Shown here one piece after another: positions 14,523 through 22,964 of a stretch of 33,571 bases of DNA. The translations under genes and the position numbers were made by a program. Source of the DNA: PWHW01 sp964435025 (GTDB lineage Bacteria; Patescibacteriota; Minisyncoccia; Minisyncoccales; PWPS01). The notes beneath the pieces are model-generated. The model saw nothing but the letters and a program-made list of their open reading frames with translations. It was not told where the DNA came from and searched no databases. Location of the stretch: NCBI GenBank assembly GCA_964435025.1, contig CAYSXL010000003.1, forward strand, positions 1 to 33,571, in the 5' to 3' direction. Numbering within the stretch: the first letter of the stretch is position 1; every line of letters starts with the position of its first letter.

Positions 14523-17500
14523 ATGTCCGAGGACAATAATAAAAAAGGAGGGGTTAGAACAATGAAAGCGGACCTGGACTATGTGAAAGAAGCAGGAGAA
14601 AAGCCCAAAAGAAGACCACCGGTAAGCCTCCCCACAGAGAAAATAAAAGGAAAAAAAATAACTCCGCAGCCCCCGGAAAGCGAGAGTGTTTCTTCTCGTG
14701 ATATTATAAAGGAAAAAATGGAAGAGGAAGAGGCCAGAAAAAAGGCCCAAGAAGAGAAGAAAAATGAAAATAAGCTTGCAGGGGAAATAAAAGAGAAAGC
14801 AAAAAAAGAAGAAAAAAGAGAAAAGACTCTTAAAGAAGCCCAAGATGAACTCCTTGAGAAAGAGCAAGAGAAGTCTTTTAAACAAAGCCAAGACGAAGAC
14901 TTAAAACCTACCGATGACGACAAGAAGGATGACAAGAAGGACGATAAGAAGGATGACCGGGAGGAGAAGGAAGAGGAAGACAAAATAGAGGAAATAAGAA
15001 AGAGGGCAAAAGAAAAATTAAAAGAAGAAAAAGATGTGCAGCGAGCCAAAGAAGAGGCCTTCGAGCGAATGAAAGTAGATAAAGAGATAGAAAAAATAAA
15101 AAAAGAAGGNNNNNNNNNNNNNNNNNNNNNNNNNNNNNNNNNNNNNNNNNNNNNNNNNNNNNNNNNNNNNNNNNNNNNNNNNNNNNNNNNNNNNNNNNNN
15201 NNNNNNNNNAGGCCTTCGAGCGAATGAAAGTAGATAAAGAGATAGAAAAAATAAAAAAAGAAGGAGAGAAAGCAAAAAAAGAAGAAAAAGAGAAAAAGGA
15301 AAAAGAGAAAAAGGAAGCGGAAGAAGATCTTGAAAGGAAAAGAGATAAAAAGAAAAAAGCGGAAGAAGCGCTGGTTCGCTCTTTGGATGAGAAAAAAGAA
15401 ATTGAGCAAAAAGAAAGAGAGCTTAAGCAAAAAATAGAAGAGGTAGAAGAAAATAAAAAATCCTTATCCCAAGAAGAAGGAAAAGAAGAGTTTAGACAAA
15501 GAGAGCTCCTTTATAAAAAAGAAGAAGCGGTAAAAGAAGTAAAGATAGAGGCACAGGAAAATTTACTCGCAAAGGTAAAGATAGAAAACAAAGAAAAGCA
15601 AAATAGGAGAAGCGTAAATATCGGGAAGAAGGAAGAGGAAACAGCTTCTCTCAGGAAAAACTTACGTGAAAAAGAAGAAAAAACAACTCTTCTTAAAATA
15701 GACATAGGAGTGTTGGAAAAGATAATAAACAAGCTCTCGGAAGATAAAAAAAGAAAAGGTGATGGAAACAACGAGGACAAAAGAGAAGAAGATGGAAAAA
15801 AGAAAAAAGAAGATCTTAGAAAAGAGGTTGAAGAAGTTAATACCGAAATAGAGGAAATAAAAGAAAAAATAGAAGAAAAAGAGAAAGAAGAAAGAGGGAA
15901 AAGAGAAGAAGATGAAAAAAAGAAAGAGGAAGAAGAAAAGGAAGAGAAGAAAAGAGAGGAAGAGACGGGGAAGGTCAGAAAAGAGATAGAGGAAGAGGTG
16001 GAAAAAATAAGAAAGAAAAAGGAAAAAGTATTAAGGCAAGAGAAAGAAAGAAAAATAGCGGAGGAAGAGAAAAAGGAGGAAGAAGAAAAGAGAGAAGAAA
16101 GGAGAGAGGAAGAAGAAAAACTAAGAAGCGAAGAAAGGAACGAATACGAAAATTGGCAAAATAACACAAGAGAAGAAATAGAAGAAATAGAAAAGGAAAA
16201 AGAGAGAGTTCAAGCGAAAAACAAAAAAAAGATTGAAGAAAAAGAAGCTCACAAAAAAGAGTTGAAAAGTGCGTTGGATGAGACGATAAAGTTCAAAAAG
16301 GAAATGGAAGGTAAAAGGGATTACGCGCGGCAAAAAATGGCAAGACTGGAAGAAAATAGAGCGGACGCCGTTAGAAGAGAAGAGGAAGCGGAAAAGAAGG
16401 AAATTGAGATACAACGAGTGCAAAGAGCGACCAATAATCCTGAAAAAGAAAGAGAGCTTGAAGATAAAAGATGGGAAGTGGAAGAAGAGAGAAAAAGAAC
16501 GGAAAAAGAGAGATGGGGGTGGGAGGAAAAAATAGAAGTGGCAAAAAAAGAGGAAAGAGATCTTGCGAAGGAAGTTGATTCCGCGCAAAGGGAGGAGCGC
16601 AAACAAAAAGAAAGAATAGAGATAGTGGAAAAAGAAGAAGAAGCGCTTTCTCTTCGCTTAGAGGTGATGTCTCTGCAAGCGAAAATAAAATTAACACAGA
16701 AAGACAAAGAGCTCGTGGAGAAGTTCAAAGAGCAGCTTTCCGGGCGTGAAAAAAGATTAAAAGAGAAGATGGAGATGATAGAGAAAGTAAGGAGAATAAT
16801 TGAAGAGAGAGAAACGGATATAGAAGAAAGGAAAAAGATTGCCAAAGACCCGTTAGAGAGAAGGTCTTTGGATAAGGAAAGGTGGCAACTTGAAGAAAGA
16901 AGGAAGCACGCGGAAGAAGAAAAAAGGGAGTGGGAGAAAGAATTCAAGGAAACCAAAAACAAGAGAGAAGAACAAAAAAAGACGGCTTTTTCCTATTTGA
17001 AAAAAGTGGAGGATATGGAAAGCAAAATAAGGAAAGAGGAAGAAGAAATAAACGAAATAGAGAAAAAGGTCAATAAGAGAAGAAAAGAGATTGAGAGAGA
17101 AGAAAAGGAGCATGCCCGCAGAAAGGCGGAAGAGGAAGAAAAAAGGAAAAGAGAGGAAGAAAAAAGGAGGAAAAGAAGAGAAGAGAAAAGAAGAAGAAAA
17201 GAGGAAGAAGAAAGGAAGCAAAAAGAGAAAGAAGAAAAGGAAAAAGAAGAAAGGAGGAAAAGAGAAGAACAAAAAAGAAAAGAGAAAGAGGAAGAAGAAA
17301 GGAGGAAAAGAGTAGAAGAAGACAAAGAGAGAAAAAAGCGAGAATTCCAATCATTCTTATCCGAGGAAAAACCTCCACTACTCGAAGAAAGAGAGACAAC
17401 CGAGGAGAAAGAGCATGTCCTAAAAGAAAAGAAAGAACGAATTATAAAGAAAGGAAGCATTCTCAAGGGAAAGATAAATAACATCACTACCAAAGAAAAG

Positions 17501-18712
17501 CTTACCACCTCTCCCGAAGAAGAGGAGAAGTTAAAGAAGGAAAGGTGGGATTTGGAAGATAAAAAGAGAGCCTACGAAAAAAGAAAATGGGATGTAGAGG
17601 AAAGAATAAAAGAGGCGCAAAAAAGAAAAGAAGAGATAGATTCCTTCCTGGAAAAAGAAGAGAAAATAAAAAAGGAAATCAAAAAATTAAAGGAGGCTCT
17701 GGGAGAAGAAGCCGGCGAAGGCGTTCCGGAAGATAATACCCTTAGCAAGGAGAAAGCCGAGAATTTGGAAGAAGAAAGAAAGAAACTGGAAGAAAAAAAA
17801 GAAGAGCTGGAAAAAAAGGAAGCATCAAATCAAAAAGCCTTAAACGAGGTCTCCCAGAAAGAAGAGGAGGTAGAGAGAAGAGAAAAAGAAATAGAGAGAA
17901 ATAATGAGGGGAGCTCACAGTCCCTTTATTGGGATATAAAAGAAGAAAGAAGAGGGGTTGAAGAGAGAAGATGGGAAATAGAAAAGAATATAAAGCAAGT
18001 AAGAGAGGAAATTAAGAATGTTTACTATAGACTAAAAGAAGTAAAAAAGAAACAAAAAAGGGAAAAACTTGAAGAAGAAAGGGCTGCGGTCAGGGAAGAA
18101 GGAAGAAAAATAAAAGAAAAGCAAAACTCTCTCAAAAAAGAGTTTATGGGGATAGAAGAGGAAAGAGAAAGAATAACAAACAAGGAAAAGGAGCTTGATG
18201 AGGAAAAAGGAAAAATACAAAGAAAAATAAGGAATAATGAAAAAGAACTGAAAAGACTGGTAGAAAGAGGAAAAACACTTGAGGGAGAAAAAGAAGCTGT
18301 AGAAACGGACAAAGAAAAACTTCTCTTAGAAAGAGAGAAATGGGATAATGAAGAAGAAATAAGAGAAAAAGAAAAAACAATTCTCCATATCAAAAAAGAG
18401 CTGTCCCCCGTTTTAAGAAAAATAAAAGATCTTAAAAGAGAGAAGAAAAGTATAAAAGAGAAGAAGAAAAACTTCCGCAAGAAAAAGGAGGCGCTTGTAA
18501 CGGAAAAAGAGAAACATGCGGCCAGAAAAGAAAAAGTTAGGCTGCGAGAAGAGTTTCTTAAAATAAAGGATAAAATAAAGAATACCAGAGAAATAGAAAG
18601 AAGCCGGAAAAAGAAAATATCACTTCTCGGGGAAAAAGTTAAAACTATTTTTAAGAAAGAAAGAGAGGTGGAAAAAAAGAAAAAGGAGATAGAAGAAAAC
18701 GCTGCACAATAA
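14523..18712 (+). CDS. Giant coiled-coil protein with Trp-x13-Trp repeats (interrupted by a spurious N gap)
   Basis: I recognise no named family. The frame runs from 14523 to a 100-N gap at 15110 and resumes at 15210. Both flanks carry the same 55 bp, so the gap is probably an artefact; collapsing it gives a continuous 1344-residue protein. The first 60 residues are Pro/Lys-rich (RRPPVSLP), and the rest is almost wholly Glu/Lys/Arg helix with no membrane segment. Repeat units carry [DNS]-P-x-E-[KR]...RW-x13-W. Trp pairs are W599/W613, W736/W752 (spacing 16), W957/W971, W1085/W1099 and single W1222. Unit spacing is 137 codons twice. It heads an operon ending in membrane proteins. A scaffold or filament role is inferred; highly charged helix could also form single alpha-helices and not coiled coils. 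The stop at 18710 may be a nonsense mutation, because the frame and repeat register continue into the next ORF. Confidence 0.75.
15055..15264. repeat. Identical 55-bp sequences flanking an N gap
   Basis: Bases 15055-15109 and 15210-15264 are identical over all 55 positions, and the 100 N lie exactly between them. This is the pattern of two contigs that overlap by one assembly k-mer but were scaffolded without merging. A true tandem repeat is less likely. Confidence 0.85.
15110..15209. other. Assembly gap (100 N), probably false
   Basis: A fixed-size N block inside the coiled-coil gene. Removing it plus one 55-bp copy keeps the reading frame open. Confidence 0.85.
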
Positions 18713-18730
18713 AAGAATTTCAAAAAACTA

Positions 18731-19267
18731 ATGGGAATCAAGAAAAGAATATTGGATGTTGAAGAAGAAAGAAGACTACTGGAAAACAAGAAGTGGAATA
18801 TAGAGGAGAATATAGAGCAGCTAAAAAAGGAGATAAGAGAGGAAAGAAAAAATAGAAGAAACCTTAAAGAAAAAGGAGAAGTAATTTATAGCAAATATTG
18901 GATGAAGAGTTTTGCTCCTCAAGCAAGGCAGCTGCAAAAAGAAGCGGGAAAAAAGAAAAAGGAAAGGAAAGCTATATCTGACAAGCTGGACATCATTCTT
19001 CGTAAAGAAGAAGATGTTGTTGCCAAAATAAGGGAGCTCAAAGAGAGAGATTCCCAAGAAAAAGAAGAAAAAAAGAAAAACGAAAAAAGGAGATGGGAAA
19101 AAGAAGAGGAAAGAAGAAAGATAGAAGAGAAAAAGTGGGAAGTGCAGGAGGAACTAAAGGAAAAAGAGGTGGAGGTTAAGGCAGTGGAGCGGAAACTCGG
19201 CAAAATAAAAAAGAAGCTCAAAGAATGGTCCGAAATAATAAAAGAAGGAAGTGAGCTCGGATTTTAG
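18731..19267 (+). CDS. Coiled-coil protein, likely the detached C-terminal part of the preceding gene
   Basis: 178 residues of Glu/Lys/Arg-rich helix in the same frame as the preceding ORF, separated by one TAA and five further codons that contain no stop. Trp pair W122/W136 has the 14-residue spacing. W22 pairs with position 8, where Leu (TTG) replaces Trp; that TTG lies exactly 411 nt (137 codons) after the last Trp of the upstream ORF. The repeat register thus spans the stop codon. It could be a separate coupled gene, a readthrough extension or a pseudogenised tail. It ends at TAG, 46 nt before the next coiled-coil gene, which is in another frame. Confidence 0.65.
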   Translation: MGIKKRILDVEEERRLLENKKWNIEENIEQLKKEIREERKNRRNLKEKGEVIYSKYWMKSFAPQARQLQKEAGKKKKERKAISDKLDIILRKEEDVVAKIRELKERDSQEKEEKKKNEKRRWEKEEERRKIEEKKWEVQEELKEKEVEVKAVERKLGKIKKKLKEWSEIIKEGSELGF

Positions 19268-19313
19268 GACGCCAATTTGCAATATTCAAGGAATAAAAAT
19301 ACAATAAACAAAT

Positions 19314-22300
19314 ATGCAAAATTCCGATCCCAAATCTTCTCTGGAAACGGTAGAAAAGAAAATGGAAGAAGCTGAAGGAAGAAAGAAAAAGCTTGAAGAG
19401 AAACTTCAAGATATTGATGTTAAGATTGCTCAAATTAAGGAGAGAGAGGAAAGGGTTAAAAAGAGCATAGATAATCTACATAAAAAAGAAGAAGAGCTTA
19501 ACAAAAAAGAAAGGGGGATTGAAGAAGAACTTCGGGAAATTAGGGATGAAGGGGGGAATGTTGAAAAAGAAAGAGAGATTGGGAAAAAAAGATGGCTCAT
19601 TGAGGACAAGAGAAAGGATATAGAAAAAGAGCTGTGGAAATGGGAAGAGGAGAAAGGAAAAGTAGAGGGGAAAACGGAGCCTGTCGAAAAGGAAAAAGAA
19701 GAAGTGGCTACCGAGAAAAAAGAGGTGGAAGAAGAGATAAGGAAGCTCGAAGACGAAAAAGAACAAAAAGAAGAAGAATTGCGTCTTTATGAATTGGAAG
19801 CGAAGAAAAAGGAAATAGAAGAAGAAAAAAAGAGAAAGGAGGGGCTTGAAAAAGAAAAAAAGGAAGAAGAAAAGAAACTTAAAAGTATAAAAGAGAGAGA
19901 AAAGGATGTGGAGAGAGAAGAGAGAAAAGCGGAGAAAGAGGAAGTCAACGAAGAGAGAGGTTCCAAAAAAGAAAGAGAGCTCAGGAAAAAAAGAAGAAGT
20001 ATTGGCGACAAAAGAAAGGAAATAGAAGAAGAGAGGTGGAATACCGAAGAGAAGTTGGCGGAAATAAGTAAAGGGATTGAAGACAAGAAAAATAAAATAA
20101 GAAGACTAAAGATAGAAACGGATGAGTTTAAAAAAGATGCGGAAGAGATAGAAGAAGAAGAGGAAAATGACGACAGAAAAGAAGAAGAGGAAAACACCTC
20201 TGAAAAAGAAAAGGAAGAGGATTACGGGGAGAAAGAATCTTCTCCCGAAGGAGATATGGAAGAGACGAATACAGGAGAGAAGGAAGGTGTTACCGCGCAA
20301 AAAGAGGAGTTAATCGCGGAAAGAAACCGTCTCAGGGATAATTTAGAGGTAGTAAACAAGAAAGAGAAAGAGGTAGAGGAAAAAAGCAAGAAAGTGGAAA
20401 AGGAAAAAGAAATAGCGGAAAATACCGACAAGGAAAAGGAGCTTATTGAAAAAGGTTGGCAAATAGAAGAAGAAAGGAGATCTGTCGAAAAGGAAAGGTG
20501 GCCGCTTGAGAATGAATTAAACGACCTAAATGAGAAAATTAGAAAACTGGAAGAAAAGGAGAAAAAAATAGAGAGAAGAGAAGAGAAAGAGGAAAAAAGA
20601 AAAGAAAAAGAAGAGAGAGAAAAGGAGGTGAAGGAAAAAAAAGACGGAATCGAGAAAGAAGAACGGGAAAAAAGAGAAGAAGATAGGGAAAAGAAAAGAA
20701 AAAAAGAGGAAACAAATAAAGAGGAGGTTGAAAAGGCAAGGAGATGGCGAAAACTTCAGCTTGAAAAAATAAATCTCATAAGGGAGAGAATTGATGAGAA
20801 GCTTTATAAATTGATGGAGAAAAAGAAGACTCTTGAGCTGGAAATAAATAAATATCAGAAAGAGGAAAGGAAAATAGAAAAAGAGGTTGATAGGGTAAAA
20901 GAGAAAGAAAAAGAAGCCAGGGAAAGAAAGGAAAATGTCGAAGCCAGAGAAAAAATTACATATAATCCCGAAGAAAAAAAGAAAATCGAAAAGAAAAGAT
21001 GGGAAGTGGAGGAAGAAATAAAAGAGATAGAGAAAGAAGTATGGTTTATAAAGGAAAAACTTAATAAACCCAAAGCAAAAAGGAGAGAGTTGGAAATAAA
21101 GCACAGGCGCTTATCCGGAAAAGAAGAAGGACTTAGAAACAGAGAGGAGGGGCTTGCAAAAAGAGAAGAGAAGGTATTAATAGACGAAGAGACGGATAAA
21201 ATAAAACTAAGGAAAAGTTTCCTGGAAAAAGAAAAGAAAGAGCTGGGCGTAAAAAGAGGGAAAGTCAAAGCGAAAGAAAGGCATATCAATGAAGAGTTGG
21301 ATGTCATTCTTGCCCGTGAAAAGGAAACCGAAGAACAAGAGAAAGAAATAGAGAGAAAAAAGGATGCTGCTGAGACGGATGAGGAGAAAAGGGAGATAGG
21401 AAAAGAGCACTGGAAAATAGAAGACAAAAGAAAGGAGATAGAGGAAGAGAAATGGAAAGTGCAAGAAAGATTGGAGAAAATAAAAAGTAAGATGGAAAAT
21501 ATAGAACTGCACTTCCAGCAACTTTTAAATGAAGAAGAGAAAGTGAACAAGCGTAAAGCAAGACTCAAAAAGAGAAGAAAAACAATCGGGTTAAGACAAG
21601 TTAAAAAGGAAAAAGAGAAGGAATTAAACAGAGTCCAAGTTATAAGGAGCGCTCTTGAGGGCAAAAGAGAGGACTTGGCCACCAGAAGAGGAAAGGAAGA
21701 AGAAAATCTTGAAGAGATAAAAAAGAGAGAGGAAGAGGCAAAGACCGCGGAGAAAAAGCTTGAGGATGAAGAGCAGTTTGTCGAAGACCCTAAAGAAAAA
21801 AAGGACGTTGAAAAGAAAAGATGGGAAGCGGAATCGGAAAGAAGAGCAGCGGAAAAAGAAAGATGGGAAGTAGAAGAGAGATTAAAAGAGATTGAAAAAG
21901 AAGAGGAAGAGATAGATGCTATCATCCAAAGGGAGGAGAATATAATCAAAGAACTGGACGAAATCAATTTTGCACTGGAAAAGGGAGAGGATGAAAGGGA
22001 AGAAAAAGGAAAAGCGCAAAAACCGGTATACGAAACAAAATTGCAGGATACGCAACGTATCTCCAAACCTCGAAAAAAGGAAGTGCCTCCAAAAGAAGAG
22101 AAAAAAGAAGAGGATGAGCCGGAACAACGCTCGGAACAAAGTCAAGCACCTCAAGAAGAGGAAAAAGAAAGAACCGACCGAGAGTCTAAGCAGGATTCCG
22201 AAGAAGAAAGTAAACCGGAGGGAGGAGTGTCGCTTAAAAGTCTTGATTTTTCTTTGCCTAGTGAGGAATCTTCGCAAGAAAAACCGCAAGAAGAAAAGGA

Positions 22301-22421
22301 TTCGCAGAAACCTCCGCCTCCACCCAAACCTTCATCCCCGCCGGAAACTTCGCCTCCTCCAAAACAAGAAGAGAAGAAAAAAGATGAAGAAGATCTTTCC
22401 GACTTAGACTTTAGTTTTTAA
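19314..22421 (+). CDS. Giant coiled-coil protein with 137-residue Trp-pair repeats and Pro-rich tail
   Basis: A 1035-residue protein of no family I can name. Residues 1 to about 890 are highly charged helix with six repeat cores: W94/W108, R228/W242, W382/W396, W563/W577, W700/W714 and W837/W851, each pair 14 apart. The last three units are exactly 137 residues apart. Most cores are preceded by an N-cap such as NPEEKKKIEKKRW or DPKEKKDVEKKRW, suggesting a helix start and hence helical hairpins. An acidic break (about 280-330) interrupts the rod. The C-terminus is disordered: Glu/Gln/Ser-rich, then PPPPPKPSSPP, with two LDFS motifs (KSLDFSLP and DLDFSF at the very end). There is no signal peptide or membrane helix. 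The next gene starts 5 nt later. Cytoplasmic scaffold is the best guess. Confidence 0.75.
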   Translation: MQNSDPKSSLETVEKKMEEAEGRKKKLEEKLQDIDVKIAQIKEREERVKKSIDNLHKKEEELNKKERGIEEELREIRDEGGNVEKEREIGKKRWLIEDKRKDIEKELWKWEEEKGKVEGKTEPVEKEKEEVATEKKEVEEEIRKLEDEKEQKEEELRLYELEAKKKEIEEEKKRKEGLEKEKKEEEKKLKSIKEREKDVEREERKAEKEEVNEERGSKKERELRKKRRSIGDKRKEIEEERWNTEEKLAEISKGIEDKKNKIRRLKIETDEFKKDAEEIEEEEENDDRKEEEENTSEKEKEEDYGEKESSPEGDMEETNTGEKEGVTAQKEELIAERNRLRDNLEVVNKKEKEVEEKSKKVEKEKEIAENTDKEKELIEKGWQIEEERRSVEKERWPLENELNDLNEKIRKLEEKEKKIERREEKEEKRKEKEEREKEVKEKKDGIEKEEREKREEDREKKRKKEETNKEEVEKARRWRKLQLEKINLIRERIDEKLYKLMEKKKTLELEINKYQKEERKIEKEVDRVKEKEKEARERKENVEAREKITYNPEEKKKIEKKRWEVEEEIKEIEKEVWFIKEKLNKPKAKRRELEIKHRRLSGKEEGLRNREEGLAKREEKVLIDEETDKIKLRKSFLEKEKKELGVKRGKVKAKERHINEELDVILAREKETEEQEKEIERKKDAAETDEEKREIGKEHWKIEDKRKEIEEEKWKVQERLEKIKSKMENIELHFQQLLNEEEKVNKRKARLKKRRKTIGLRQVKKEKEKELNRVQVIRSALEGKREDLATRRGKEEENLEEIKKREEEAKTAEKKLEDEEQFVEDPKEKKDVEKKRWEAESERRAAEKERWEVEERLKEIEKEEEEIDAIIQREENIIKELDEINFALEKGEDEREEKGKAQKPVYETKLQDTQRISKPRKKEVPPKEEKKEEDEPEQRSEQSQAPQEEEKERTDRESKQDSEEESKPEGGVSLKSLDFSLPSEESSQEKPQEEKDSQKPPPPPKPSSPPETSPPPKQEEKKKDEEDLSDLDFSF

Positions 22422-22426
22422 AAACA

Positions 22427-22963
22427 ATGCAAGTTGTAGCATCCATTCAAAAAGCGAGGGGGAAAGGGGTAGATGATAAGACAATCTTACAGGAAATACG
22501 CAAGCAAAATCCGGACAAAGAAGTTTTCTTTAAGAAAGCGGAAGAGCGGGGTGCAACCGAAACGCAGATAATTGATGAGATAATAAAACAGAATCAAGGA
22601 AAAGAAGAAAAAGCCCCGACGTCGCCGCCCGCTCCCACATCTAAAAGGGAAACGCCGGTGAGTGAAGAAAAAGCGTTAGCCGGTAACAAAGAAGGTAAGA
22701 CACTTCTCACAAAAGAAGCACAAGAAAAGGAGGAGAATATGAGAAAAAAATTTTTACAAAGGATAGAAGCAAAAGAACGTGGAGAAAGTACGGAAGACGA
22801 TCAGTTCTTTACTCCCTCGGTGTCCCCCGAGGAAGCAACCGAAATGAGAAAGGAAAAGGATTCTTCTCCCGAGAAAAAAAACCCAAAGATAGTGATTGTG
22901 TTGATTATTGTAGGCGGAGTGGTTTTTCTTATTTTTCTTTTTTTGCTTTTAAATAGTTTATAA
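22427..22963 (+). CDS. Tail-anchored membrane protein with SIQKAR-type N-terminal module
   Basis: 178 residues of unknown function. Residues 1-55 form a small helical module with two similar halves, SIQKARGKGVDDKTILQEI and KAEERGATETQIIDEI. The next gene carries a clear paralogue of this module. A disordered Pro/Lys/Glu linker follows, then one C-terminal transmembrane helix (about 153-176) with almost nothing after it, so the protein is likely tail-anchored with the module in the cytoplasm. It starts 5 nt after the giant coiled-coil gene and ends 1 nt before its paralogue. The module resembles the short Ar-x-x-G-[SM]-[SD]-D-x-x-I helical segments found at the start of many CPR membrane proteins, but I cannot name a domain. 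Confidence 0.7.
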   Translation: MQVVASIQKARGKGVDDKTILQEIRKQNPDKEVFFKKAEERGATETQIIDEIIKQNQGKEEKAPTSPPAPTSKRETPVSEEKALAGNKEGKTLLTKEAQEKEENMRKKFLQRIEAKERGESTEDDQFFTPSVSPEEATEMRKEKDSSPEKKNPKIVIVLIIVGGVVFLIFLFLLLNSL

Positions 22964-22964
22964 A

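Noticed and set aside
15055..15264. The 55-bp duplication as a true biological tandem repeat
   Set aside because: The copies abut the N block exactly at both edges and are identical, which fits a contig k-mer overlap. Kept as an artefact unless long reads say otherwise.
15511..22289. Many long minus-strand open frames opposite the rod genes (Ser/Leu/Phe-rich)
   Set aside because: They are the antisense of purine-rich Glu/Lys codons, which rarely create stops. They have no domain-like features and follow the plus-strand repeats.
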